Positions 37,758 to 46,878 of a stretch of 64,000 bases of DNA are shown in pieces (positions within the stretch are counted from its first letter, which is position 1; every line of letters starts with the position of its first letter). The DNA comes from an uncultured Bacteroidia bacterium. GTDB lineage: Bacteria; Bacteroidota; Bacteroidia; Bacteroidales; Prolixibacteraceae. The DNA lies in contig CAINLJ010000013.1 in assembly GCA_903850335.1 (NCBI GenBank), forward strand, positions 43,142 to 107,141, read 5' to 3'. The translations under genes and the position numbers were made by a program. The notes beneath the pieces are model-generated. The model searched no databases. It saw only the letters and a program-made list of their open reading frames with translations, and had not been told where the DNA came from.

Positions 37758-39221
37758 TTGAAAATCAATATAAGGTACAGGATTCTAATCATAATCATCA
37801 TGGCAACAGGCTTAAATGCATCTCAACCGCTTGAAGCTCAAACAGGTATAAAGTTTAAATTCAGGAAAGACAACACTTTTAAAATTGCACAATTCACCGA
37901 TATCCATTGGAATAATAATTCATCAAAATGTGCTGCCACAGCAGAGGTTATAAGGCATGTATTGGATGTCGAAAAGCCTGATCTGGCGATTCTTACAGGT
38001 GATATCGTAACGGATATTCCTGAAAAAGAGGGTTGGATCTCGGTTGCAAAAATATTCATAGATGCCAAAGTTCCATTCGCAGTAACTCTTGGCAACCATG
38101 ACAGTGAGCGGGAAATCGCACGAGAAGCTATTTTTGAACTTCTCAAACCAATGCCCTGGTTTGTCGGTAAAAAAGGTCCTCAATTGTTTGGATGCGGTAA
38201 TTATACACTTTCAATAGAGGGATCCGATAAAAAAGCCGTTGCGGCAGTTCTTTATTGTCTTGATTCAAATGACTATCCTCATGATAAAAGAATTGGCGGT
38301 TATGACTGGATTAAGTTCAGCCAGATAGACTGGTACCGGAAAACAAGCGATAAGTTTACATTATTGAACAATAATTTACCTCTTCCTTCGCTCATGTTCT
38401 TTCACATTCCATTGATAGAATTTAACAAAGTCATTGGGAAACAGACAACTGTAGGAGCTAAGAATGAAGCTGTTGCCTGTTCAGATATCAACTCCGGACT
38501 CTTTGCCTCACTCGTTGAGAAGAGGGATATCATGGGTGTTTTTGTCGGCCACGATCATGACAATAATTATATCGGAGAGGAGCATGATATTTGTCTGGCT
38601 TATGGTCAGGCCACGGGTTACGATGCTTACGGCAAATTTGAGCGTGGTTCCCGGATTATTGAGCTTCACGAGGGTGAATTTGCCTTTGACTCATGGATAC
38701 GGACTAAATCCGGCATCGGGAATAAATTCAGCTATCCGTCTATATCATTAAGCGAAGAGAAAAGTCCGGTCTACTTACCGGCAGTTCAGGTACACGGACT
38801 AAAACCGGGTGTACATTTCAATTATTTTGAAGGGAGTTTTAAATCAACGGCTGAGCTTGAAAGTGCAACGATTAAAAAAAGTGGTGTACTTAAAAATATC
38901 TCGCTTGAACCGGCAGCCGTTCGCGATTCTTTTGGATTTGAATTCAGGGGATGGCTGAAGGTCCCTCATAAGGGAGTTTATGGTTTTTATACTTATTCAG
39001 ATGACGGATCAAAAGTCTTTATTGATGGAAAAGAAGTAGTTAACAATGATGGTCCACACGACACTAAACGTGCTTCAGGTAAAGTCGCTCTTGACGAAGG
39101 GTTTCACGAGTTTCGTGTACTTTATTTTGAAGGAGACTCTGATAATGAGCTGGAGGTGGGATTTTCAGGCAGTTCTATCCGCGAAGGCAAAATTCCTGAT
39201 GCATTTCTTTTTACAAAATAA
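37758..39221 (+). CDS. Secreted metallophosphoesterase with PA14 domain
   Basis: The 487-residue protein starts at a TTG (37758), which keeps the full signal peptide; an in-frame ATG at 37800 would cut into it. A calcineurin-like phosphoesterase domain (about 40-310) shows the five metal motifs: D48 and H50 in AQFTDIHW, D82 in LTGDIVTD, the N-H-D of LGNHDSE (113-115), FFHIPL and GVFVGHDHDNN. The C-terminal PA14 domain (about 375-480; EFRGWLKVPHKGVYGFYTYSDDGSKVFIDGK) is a binding domain often seen on glycosidases. The enzyme probably removes phosphate from an extracellular or periplasmic ester. In context, a mannose phosphate or inositol phosphate would make sense, but that is an inference. 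Confidence 0.85.
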   Translation: MKINIRYRILIIIIMATGLNASQPLEAQTGIKFKFRKDNTFKIAQFTDIHWNNNSSKCAATAEVIRHVLDVEKPDLAILTGDIVTDIPEKEGWISVAKIFIDAKVPFAVTLGNHDSEREIAREAIFELLKPMPWFVGKKGPQLFGCGNYTLSIEGSDKKAVAAVLYCLDSNDYPHDKRIGGYDWIKFSQIDWYRKTSDKFTLLNNNLPLPSLMFFHIPLIEFNKVIGKQTTVGAKNEAVACSDINSGLFASLVEKRDIMGVFVGHDHDNNYIGEEHDICLAYGQATGYDAYGKFERGSRIIELHEGEFAFDSWIRTKSGIGNKFSYPSISLSEEKSPVYLPAVQVHGLKPGVHFNYFEGSFKSTAELESATIKKSGVLKNISLEPAAVRDSFGFEFRGWLKVPHKGVYGFYTYSDDGSKVFIDGKEVVNNDGPHDTKRASGKVALDEGFHEFRVLYFEGDSDNELEVGFSGSSIREGKIPDAFLFTK

Positions 39222-39280
39222 AAACAATCTGTTTTGACAGATTCAATAAAATTTATTACCGGATTCAAAGCTTTACAAAC

Positions 39281-41452
39281 ATGAAAAAAATATCACTACT
39301 TGTGCTAATCCTTCTGAGCATTTCAGTTCAGCAAATAGTAGCACAGGATCTTCAGACAAACAAAACTCATAAGATTCAGCCGAAATCCAAACGAAAGGTC
39401 ACTAAGAAAGGAGGGAAAAAAACTCCTCTTAAAGTCACTCTTAAGACAATTTCCTATGATGGTAAATACTGCTCTGGCACAGGTGACCTTAATTTCCTGC
39501 GACTTATCGACGAATCGTTCGCCTTCTTTCATCCAAACCCGGTTGTTCCTAATCTAACTATGATTTATAATGCAGACTGGGACACATTTACTGAAGGTGC
39601 AGGCTGGGGTGCCTGGTGGATACAAAACAGTTACGGGTTTTCTTACGCAGCAACGCCCTTCCTTCAGGAGCCATGGGCACAGATCTTGCAACGTTCGTGG
39701 GATCTCTTTTGGGACAATCAGGGTGATGGAAAGCGTAAAGGTGGCTGGGGAGACGGAAGTCCCAATCAGCTATCGGATTTGGTCGCTCCTGACGGCAGTC
39801 TGGGTGATGCAGCGGCCCCAAAACAGATCATATATAAACAGGGAGATGGTGATGTTAATCAGCATGAATGGTTTTATGAAGCCACCGCTGCCGGTGTTGT
39901 GATGCAATCCGAAATCCTTCTTGTGAATCATGACCTAAAAGCATGTGAGCATTATCTCCCAAAGATGGAGAGAGCCTGCGATTTTATTGAAAAAACCCGC
40001 GATCCAAAGAATAACCTGTTTCTCGTCGGTCCGGCGTGTAATCTGCTGGCACCTAGCTATGGTGGTGTACGTCAGCCGGATGGCTCCTTTGGGAAAGGTT
40101 ATCTTGCCGGACTTTCAATTACATATCTGGCTGCATTGGATCGTATGGTTGAATTATACAGGTTTACCGGGGACAAAATTAAACTTGGGGAATATGAACA
40201 TCGTCAAAAGATTACACGGGCATCGCTGCCACTGCTTTTGACCCCGGGTGGCTATTTTGTCAAATCCATCGAACCCGGAGGAATAAAACATGGCGTCCTT
40301 GGTCAGGCAAAATATGGATATCTCGAAGGTGTTGCCAATGCGGATGCGGTAGCACTTCGCGTTACTGATGCCAAAACATCAGAATCCATTTATAATCAGA
40401 TTAAAGCATATCCGGCAATACGGCCTTTTGATTTCCTTATGACCAATGCACCGGGACTCGATGATACGTATGGCGGATGGGGACGTACTTCAGGAAAAGG
40501 GCTAGAGGGGTTTTGGACATTTGGCGACTGGGTGAATGGAGGAATCTGGGGCACTGTCGAAGGTCGCGCAATTCTCATGTATTACAGACTTGGTAAATTT
40601 GAAGATATCCGCCGGTCAGCAACAAGAGCCATGAGGTGGGCAAAAGACTTTAGAATGGATGCACCATGGGCACAACGTGGTGAAAACAAGCATAATCCCT
40701 GGTCTGATTCCGGGAAATTCAAGGTTGGCGGAGTGGCAGTAATGGTAGATAACTTTGCTATTCCTGCCGCAACAATACGTGGTCTTCTTGACTGTGACTA
40801 CCGGTCTGACCGGCTTATCCTGAGGCCGCGTATACCAGGTTCAATAAACCGGTATACACAGAAAGAGCCAATCAGGTTCGGAAATAAATCACTCTATGTT
40901 ACATGCATAAACGAAGGACCTAAAGTTAAGAGCGTAAAGATCAATGACAAGGAAATTGTCGTTGAATCGACCGATGAAGTTGCCTTATTATATGACAGCC
41001 TTCCGGAATCTGCCAGGATAGAAATTACAACGGAAGGTGGTTGGCAGGAAGAGGCGTCAGTAACTATTTATCCTGTAAAACCTTCCCTTGTTTCAAAGAA
41101 AGCCTTGGATATTACACCTGTTGAAATTCCGGATTCGTTGAAGAAACCACTTGCTGTTCTCACAAAGATGAGTAAATTGCTTGTCAATATTACAGGTGCT
41201 GATGATGACCGTGCCTTTTTAGCAACAGCAATAAAGGCATTTGAAGATTTTAAAACACGTTCCGGAATGGATGCCGGTCCTGGATATTACCGTCCCATTA
41301 CTGCGGAACGCAGAGAAGGGATTAATCAGTTTTATAGCCGGACTGCCCTTTCGATGTATAACGGATTCGCCAGACGCATGAAAAATTATGCACAAAATGG
41401 TGATAAACAGCAGAAACGCATGGCTGAAATGTTTGCGGAGGCGATAAAATAA
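39281..41452 (+). CDS. Unassigned six-hairpin glycosidase-like protein
   Basis: The 723-residue protein has a clear signal peptide (MKKISLLVLILLSISVQQIVAQ) followed by a very basic linker (about 28-50). The central part (about 60-500) has the alternating-helix look of an (alpha/alpha)6 glycosidase: WDTFTEGAGWGAWWIQNSYGF, NQHEWFYEATAAGVV, YLAALDRMVELYRFTG, GGIWGTVEGRAILMYYRLG and DNFAIPAATIRGLLDCDY. A beta-sandwich follows (about 505-580, RLILRPRIPG), and the last 120 residues are helical. I do not recognise a named family; GH78-, GH94- or GH127-like folds are distant possibilities. Candidate acids are in NQHEW and GLDDTYGGWG. It is 59 bp after the phosphoesterase and is probably the last glycan enzyme of the operon. 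Confidence 0.55.
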   Translation: MKKISLLVLILLSISVQQIVAQDLQTNKTHKIQPKSKRKVTKKGGKKTPLKVTLKTISYDGKYCSGTGDLNFLRLIDESFAFFHPNPVVPNLTMIYNADWDTFTEGAGWGAWWIQNSYGFSYAATPFLQEPWAQILQRSWDLFWDNQGDGKRKGGWGDGSPNQLSDLVAPDGSLGDAAAPKQIIYKQGDGDVNQHEWFYEATAAGVVMQSEILLVNHDLKACEHYLPKMERACDFIEKTRDPKNNLFLVGPACNLLAPSYGGVRQPDGSFGKGYLAGLSITYLAALDRMVELYRFTGDKIKLGEYEHRQKITRASLPLLLTPGGYFVKSIEPGGIKHGVLGQAKYGYLEGVANADAVALRVTDAKTSESIYNQIKAYPAIRPFDFLMTNAPGLDDTYGGWGRTSGKGLEGFWTFGDWVNGGIWGTVEGRAILMYYRLGKFEDIRRSATRAMRWAKDFRMDAPWAQRGENKHNPWSDSGKFKVGGVAVMVDNFAIPAATIRGLLDCDYRSDRLILRPRIPGSINRYTQKEPIRFGNKSLYVTCINEGPKVKSVKINDKEIVVESTDEVALLYDSLPESARIEITTEGGWQEEASVTIYPVKPSLVSKKALDITPVEIPDSLKKPLAVLTKMSKLLVNITGADDDRAFLATAIKAFEDFKTRSGMDAGPGYYRPITAERREGINQFYSRTALSMYNGFARRMKNYAQNGDKQQKRMAEMFAEAIK

Positions 41453-41588
41453 CAGACCGGTTGGTATATCCTTTAAGGCAGAAAATAACATTTTTGAATA
41501 AAAATAGTCGCAATTTTGTATCAATAGCTATTAATAGAAAAATATTACTGAATAGAATAAGTAAAACCAAAATTTATTTGATATAACA

Positions 41589-43631
41589 ATGAAAACAAAT
41601 CTCCTGATCTGCCTTTTATTACTCGTTGCTGTTGTGGCTTGTCAAACTCAGAAACCCAGGCTTGAACAACCACAGGTTATTGACCGGGCCCTGCTTTTTG
41701 ATAATCCTGAGATTGCAGGAGGTCAGCTTTCTCCAAACGGGCAATTTATATCATTTATCAAACCCTACAAAGGGACTCTGAATATATGGGTAAAGAAGCT
41801 TGAAGAGGACTTTTCAGCCGCAAAACCGGTCACATCGGATACATTACGCCCGATAAGAGTATATTTCTGGTCGCGTGATGGGAAATATATTCTCTATTCA
41901 CAGGACAAAGGGGGCGACGAGAATTTCAATATTTATGCTGTTAATCCACAGGAACCGCCCGTTCCAGGAAAAGATATTCCCCTTAACCGCGACCTCACAA
42001 ATCTTAAAGGAGTACGGGTGTATATTTATTCAATCCCGTTTGGTGACCCTGATGCGATATATATCGGACTCAATGACCGTGATAAATCATGGCATGATTT
42101 ATATAAGCTGAAGATTTCGACTGGTGAAAGATCACTTATCAGACAAAACTCTGATAAAGACAGGATCACCGGATGGATTTTTGACTGGAATGATCAGTTA
42201 AGACTTGCAAATCGTTCAAATGCCGACGGCAGTAACGATATTTTACGTGTGGATCCAAAGGAACTGGTTAAAATCTACACCACATCAGTATTCGAAGAAG
42301 CTGGTCCGATAGCCTTCAGCAAGGATAACAAGAAAGTATATATGACAACCAATAAAGGTGACAGCATCGATCTTTCGAGGCTGATACTATTTGATCCACA
42401 AACACTTAATGAAGAGATCGTAGAAAGCGATCCTTTAAAAAGAGTGGATATTGGAAATGTTTTCATCTCAGAAATTAGTAAAGAAATCATCTATACATCC
42501 TATGAAGATGAATATAGCCGGATATACTGGAAGGATAAAGCCTTCGAAGATGATTATAAACTAATCAAAAAGGAGTTACCTAACTCCGATATTCACTTCT
42601 CATCATCAACGACCGATGAGAAATTTTGGCTGCTAAGTGCTTCGGCCGATGTTGATCCTGGGTCAACTTATTTATGGGACCGGAATAAAAAGAAACTTAC
42701 TTTCCAATATCGTCCGCGGCCAAATATTCCTCTTAATGATCTCGCTCAGATGAAACCAATCCAGTACAAATCATCTGACGGACTTAAGATTCCCGCTTTT
42801 TTAACTCTTCCCAAAGGAGTTGAACCCAAAAATTTGCCCTTGATCGTTTTTCCACATGGAGGTCCATGGGCACGTGATGGTTGGGGTTATAATGCAATGG
42901 CTCAGTTTCTGGCAAACCGCGGGTACGCTGTTCTTTCTCCAAATTTCAGATCATCAACAGGTTATGGCAAAAAATTTCTTAATGCAGGAAACAATCAGTG
43001 GGGAGACAAAATGCAGGACGACCTAACATGGGGCGTTAAATATTTGATTGGAGAGGGAATTGCAGATCCTAAAAAAATTGGCATTATGGGAGGCTCTTAT
43101 GGAGGTTATGCGACCTTGGCAGGAGTGGCTTTTACACCCGATGTGTATGCATGCGGAGTTTCAATCGTAGGACCGTCAAATCTTCTTACGCTACTAAATT
43201 CTATACCACCGTACTGGGAAGCAGGTCGGAAAATTTTCCATGTACGTATGGGTGACCCTACAAATGCGGAGGGTAAAGCGCAACTTGAAAGACAGTCACC
43301 ACTTAATTCAGCAGGTAAGATAAAGGCCGCATTAATGGTCGTTCAGGGAGCTAATGATCCACGTGTGAATAAGGCTGAATCCGATCAGATTGTTATAGCA
43401 CTAAGAGACAGGGGTTTCCCGGTTGAATATATTGTAGCTCCCGACGAAGGTCATGGATTTGCAAGACCTGTCAATAATATGGCCATGTTTGCAGCTGCCG
43501 AAAAGTTCCTTGCAAAACATCTCGGAGGCAGATTTCAGGAAAGTATGAAACCTGATGAAGCAAAGAGATTGGGTGAGATTACTGTTGATGTTAAAACTGT
43601 AAAACTAGTTCCGGCAACACCCAAAAAATAA
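41589..43631 (+). CDS. S9-family serine peptidase (dipeptidyl/acylaminoacyl-peptidase type), lipoprotein
   Basis: The 680-residue protein has a lipobox (LLLVAVVACQTQ, Cys19). An N-terminal seven-bladed propeller (about 35-385; DNPEIAGGQLSPNGQFI, YFWSRDGKYILYSQDKGGDENF) is followed by an alpha/beta-hydrolase domain. The catalytic triad is visible: S503 in GIMGGSYGGYATL, D590 in QGANDPRV and H622 in APDEGHGF. Such peptidases remove dipeptides or acylated residues from short peptides. The gene is 136 bp after the preceding enzyme and ends 10 bp from the convergent AraC gene. In this setting it could trim peptides left from glycoproteins, but it may also be unrelated to the glycan locus. Confidence 0.92.
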   Translation: MKTNLLICLLLLVAVVACQTQKPRLEQPQVIDRALLFDNPEIAGGQLSPNGQFISFIKPYKGTLNIWVKKLEEDFSAAKPVTSDTLRPIRVYFWSRDGKYILYSQDKGGDENFNIYAVNPQEPPVPGKDIPLNRDLTNLKGVRVYIYSIPFGDPDAIYIGLNDRDKSWHDLYKLKISTGERSLIRQNSDKDRITGWIFDWNDQLRLANRSNADGSNDILRVDPKELVKIYTTSVFEEAGPIAFSKDNKKVYMTTNKGDSIDLSRLILFDPQTLNEEIVESDPLKRVDIGNVFISEISKEIIYTSYEDEYSRIYWKDKAFEDDYKLIKKELPNSDIHFSSSTTDEKFWLLSASADVDPGSTYLWDRNKKKLTFQYRPRPNIPLNDLAQMKPIQYKSSDGLKIPAFLTLPKGVEPKNLPLIVFPHGGPWARDGWGYNAMAQFLANRGYAVLSPNFRSSTGYGKKFLNAGNNQWGDKMQDDLTWGVKYLIGEGIADPKKIGIMGGSYGGYATLAGVAFTPDVYACGVSIVGPSNLLTLLNSIPPYWEAGRKIFHVRMGDPTNAEGKAQLERQSPLNSAGKIKAALMVVQGANDPRVNKAESDQIVIALRDRGFPVEYIVAPDEGHGFARPVNNMAMFAAAEKFLAKHLGGRFQESMKPDEAKRLGEITVDVKTVKLVPATPKK

Positions 43632-43641
43632 ACCCATATAC

Positions 43642-44520
43642 TTAAAGTGTCTCCTCTTTCTTAAAAGCGGAGATATATTCTGTTGGTGTTAATTTCATGA
43701 TCCGTTTAAACTGATCATTAAAATGTGAGAGGTTATTAAAACCGCTCTCGAGGCTTGCCATTGAAACTGGCATTTTGCCGTCTACCATTAGTTTGCAGGC
43801 GTGTCCAATCCTCATCTCATTCAGAAAGGAAAGGAACGTCTTTCCCGTGTGTTTCTTAAAATACCTGCAAAAAGCAGTAGGTGAAATATTTACAGTTTCA
43901 GCAACATCCTCCAGTTTGATCGGCTTATTGAAGTTCAGGATGATATGCTCATGAATTTTGTTAAACCGATAGAAATCATATGTATTTACTGTCTTAGAAT
44001 AACCTACGCTTGTATGATATTTATATTCCTTCGTATTTGCCATCATATCGAGCAATAAAATTAATTCGGTAATTCTTTGGATGCCCGAGAGCTGAAAGAT
44101 TCTGCCAATCTGTTCGCCAAGTGCTTTCCGGCTTTTACCCTGAAATTGAATCCCTCTTTGCGATTTTCTAAGAAAATCACTGATCGAATTCATCTCAGGT
44201 AGTTTAATAAAGTTAGTATCAAAAATCTCTTTCCTGAACTGAATAATCAGTGCCTTAACACCAGATTTATCTATACCATCCGTGTATTTACGGTCACTCT
44301 TCCACCAGTGTGGCACATTTTCGCCTATTATGCTAATCTCTCCATCTGCAAATCGATGAAAACCATCACCGACATAACTTGTTCCTGAACTCTTCACCAC
44401 ATACAAAATTTCAATTTCCGGATGGAAATGCCACGGTACGGCAAAATGAGGTCTCTCCTCATCGAAAAAGATCACAGACTCAGTAGTAAGTGCGGCAAGT
44501 TTTTGGTAAAATGGCTTCAT
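43642..44520 (-). CDS. AraC-family transcriptional regulator with cupin-type sensor
   Basis: The 292-residue protein has an N-terminal cupin-like domain (FAVPWHFHPEIEILYVVKSSGTSYVGDG, about 25-110). The C-terminal AraC double helix-turn-helix (about 185-288) shows KLEDVAETVNISPTAFCRYF and SLESGFNNLSHFNDQFKRI. These proteins bind a sugar or similar small ligand and activate or repress nearby genes. It is transcribed divergently from the inositol symporter, with 455 bp between the two starts, and is the only regulator next to the inositol operon. Control of that operon is a reasonable inference. Its 3' end converges on the S9 peptidase gene with only a 10-bp gap. Confidence 0.9.
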   Translation of the reverse strand: MKPFYQKLAALTTESVIFFDEERPHFAVPWHFHPEIEILYVVKSSGTSYVGDGFHRFADGEISIIGENVPHWWKSDRKYTDGIDKSGVKALIIQFRKEIFDTNFIKLPEMNSISDFLRKSQRGIQFQGKSRKALGEQIGRIFQLSGIQRITELILLLDMMANTKEYKYHTSVGYSKTVNTYDFYRFNKIHEHIILNFNKPIKLEDVAETVNISPTAFCRYFKKHTGKTFLSFLNEMRIGHACKLMVDGKMPVSMASLESGFNNLSHFNDQFKRIMKLTPTEYISAFKKEETL

Positions 44521-44937
44521 GATTTATGGAAAATTAGCGTATATATAATTATTAGGATAAAAATAGGTAAAATACAATTACAACAAGTCAGGCAACCGAT
44601 ATTTTCGTTTGGTATTTCTTTAACAGTATCTTTCCAGTTGGCTATTTCATCCAAAACCAGACATATTAGGATATAACTCACTATCAATAGGATCAATTAA
44701 TTCCTTCTTTCCCTTATTTGCCAGTTTCCTGAAAATTCACATACAATACTTATTTTTATTATTGATAAACAGATTTCGCGGGTGTTATTAGAGAAAGGAG
44801 TCAAATATTGAAATCGGGTGAGAAAAAATATTTCATAATATTCAACAATTAGCATTAAATAGTTGATAGTCGTAAAATATGCTAAAATAGCATTACATAA
44901 AGGTAAAAAAGTAAAAGGGGACAGGAAAAATACAAAG

Positions 44938-44945
44938 TATGTTTG
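44938..44945 (+). promoter_or_regulatory. Bacteroidota-type -7 promoter box of the inositol operon
   Basis: The sequence TATGTTTG fits the TAnnTTTG consensus of Bacteroidota promoters exactly and lies 31 bp before the symporter ATG. No good -33 TTTG was found at the usual spacing, as expected for a promoter that needs an activator. Confidence 0.55.
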
Positions 44946-44959
44946 TTTAGACTAAACAA
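44943..44959. promoter_or_regulatory. Perfect inverted repeat, probable operator of the inositol operon
   Basis: TTGTTTAG-A-CTAAACAA is a perfect 8+8-bp inverted repeat around one central base. It overlaps the end of the -7 box and the likely transcription start, and ends 16 bp before the symporter ATG. That position suits a repressor that blocks initiation. The protein that binds it is not known; perfect dyads are more typical of LacI- or GntR-type proteins than of AraC proteins. Confidence 0.6.
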
Positions 44960-44975
44960 GGATAAAACTGACTAA

Positions 44976-46787
44976 ATGAAACAATTCGCGACTATTGACT
45001 GGATTGTATTTTTGGGATATGCCTCAATCATAGTGTTTACCGGCTTATGGGTCTCCCGCTCTAAAAAAGGAGTACAAAAAACTACTTCAGACTATTTTCT
45101 TGCCGGCCGTTCATTACCCTGGTGGGCCATAGGTTCTGCATTGCTGGCTGCCAATATTTCTGCCGAACATTTTATCGCTATGTCCGGGTCAGGCTATGCA
45201 GTCGGTCTGGCCATCGCAGCCTATGAATGGATTGCCGCGATCGTACTGATCTTTGTTGCCAAATATTTCCTTCCCGTATTTATCCAGAAAGGAATATATA
45301 CTATGCCCCAGTTTCTCTCGCAACGATATGATAAAAGGGTGAGCACGATAATGGCCGTTTTTTGGGTGTTGGTATATATTTTCGTTAATATGACCGCAGT
45401 GCTGTATCTGGGAGCATTGGCTATGGAGCGCATTATTGGAGTTCCAATGATTTACGGAATCATCGGATTTTCATTCTTTTCAGCAATATATTCCTTATGG
45501 GGAGGGATGAAAGCAATCGCATGGACAGATGTAATTAATGTTGGAGTGCTTATATTCGGAGGATTGGTAACTACGTTTCTGGCAGTTAGCGCTTTAGGGG
45601 TTGACCATGGGTTCCTTTCAGGCTTTGCAGAATTGATTCATAAGGCTCCCCAGAAGTTTCACATGATCATCTCTAAAGGGACTGTTTTCGTTCCGGATGG
45701 CTCAGGCGGGAAAAAGGATGCATTCCTTGATTTACCCGGATTAGGCGTAATCATTGGTTCCATGTGGCTCACAAATTTTGGATTCTGGGGTTTTAACCAG
45801 TTTATCATTCAACGCGGTCTGGCGGGAAAGAGCCTTAAAGAAGCACAATATGGAGTAGTCTTTGCCGGCTATCTTAAACTATTGATTCCGTTGCTCGTCG
45901 TGGTTCCAGGAATTGCAGCCTTCGCCCTGGGAGCCGACCTGGCAAAATCAGACGAAGCTTACCCCTGGTTACTAAGTAATATTGTGCCGGTTGGGATCAA
46001 AGGGCTAGCCTTTTCCGCAATAGCCGCAGCTGCAGTTTCGGCACTCAGTTCGATTGTTAACAGCGTTTCAACTGTTTTTACAATGGATATTTTCAAGGCT
46101 CACCTCAGTAAAGCGACAGGCGACAGGAAACTTGTAATTGTGGGACGGATTGTTGCTCTAATTGCTTTAATTATAGCTACATGCGTTGCGCCCCAACTAC
46201 GAACTCTCGACCAGGCATATCAATATATACAGGAATATACCGGCTATATTTACCCTGGAGAGTTTTTGATTTTCTTTTGTGGTCTGTTTTGGCGAAAAGC
46301 CACAGCAACAGCAGCCGTATGGATTGCATTGCTCACAATCCCGCTTGGAATCCTTCTTAAAGTAATCAATCCGGATCTACCGTTCATTCTGAGAATTGGT
46401 TATGTTTTCATAATACTGACTGTAGTAATGATAGGGCTCAGCCTCCTGGATAAATCACACAATATTGAAAACCAACTAACAAGTGATGCTTCAAGAAATA
46501 AGTCGATCAAACTTGGATGGAGAATCATTTACACATCAGCACTTGTCGGTATTGTTGCAGCATTCTTTGTAGTTCCCATGAGAAACCTGGCTATTGAAGC
46601 AATTTATGTACTGGTAGCCGGATTTCTTCTTATAGGAACCATTCTCGTATTAAATTCTTCTGCCCGGACAATGAACGAAAAGGGTTTAATTATCGAACGT
46701 TCACTATTTAAAACCACGGATACGTTTAACATTGCGGCGATAGGTATTTGCGGAATACTCGCTGTTATATATGGATTTTTCTGGTAA
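44976..46787 (+). CDS. Sodium:solute symporter (SSS/SLC5), probable myo-inositol transporter
   Basis: The 603-residue inner-membrane protein has about 14 hydrophobic helices. The SSS signature region near the N-terminus is clear (TTSDYFLAGRSLPWWAIGSALLAANISAEHFIAMSGSGYAVG), as are TMPQFLSQRYD and AIAAAAVSALSSIVNSVSTVFTMDIF. These transporters import sugars, inositol or similar solutes with Na+. As the first gene of the inositol operon, directly behind the predicted promoter and operator, myo-inositol is the likely substrate, but SSS specificity cannot be read from the sequence. The SusC channel further along would supply the solute or its glycoside across the outer membrane. Confidence 0.88.
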   Translation: MKQFATIDWIVFLGYASIIVFTGLWVSRSKKGVQKTTSDYFLAGRSLPWWAIGSALLAANISAEHFIAMSGSGYAVGLAIAAYEWIAAIVLIFVAKYFLPVFIQKGIYTMPQFLSQRYDKRVSTIMAVFWVLVYIFVNMTAVLYLGALAMERIIGVPMIYGIIGFSFFSAIYSLWGGMKAIAWTDVINVGVLIFGGLVTTFLAVSALGVDHGFLSGFAELIHKAPQKFHMIISKGTVFVPDGSGGKKDAFLDLPGLGVIIGSMWLTNFGFWGFNQFIIQRGLAGKSLKEAQYGVVFAGYLKLLIPLLVVVPGIAAFALGADLAKSDEAYPWLLSNIVPVGIKGLAFSAIAAAAVSALSSIVNSVSTVFTMDIFKAHLSKATGDRKLVIVGRIVALIALIIATCVAPQLRTLDQAYQYIQEYTGYIYPGEFLIFFCGLFWRKATATAAVWIALLTIPLGILLKVINPDLPFILRIGYVFIILTVVMIGLSLLDKSHNIENQLTSDASRNKSIKLGWRIIYTSALVGIVAAFFVVPMRNLAIEAIYVLVAGFLLIGTILVLNSSARTMNEKGLIIERSLFKTTDTFNIAAIGICGILAVIYGFFW

Positions 46788-46878
46788 CATTCGGTTACTG
46801 GCAACCGGTAGTAGTCAACTGGCTGCTGGTTCCATGAGCTAACTGCCAGGTATTAATTAAATTGATATAAATCAGAAT

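Larger units (their letters stand above)
44521..44975. other. Divergent intergenic region between araC-type gene and inositol operon
   Basis: These 455 bp are AT-rich and hold no gene. They contain the control region of the inositol operon near the right end (promoter 44938-44945, inverted repeat 44943-44959) and presumably the promoter of the regulator near 44530-44600, where I could not pick a site. Confidence 0.6.

Noticed and set aside
39226..39243. Hairpin AATCTGT-TTTG-ACAGATT between the phosphoesterase and the next gene as a terminator
   Set aside because: The stem is AT-rich and short and no T-tract follows, so termination within the operon is not supported.
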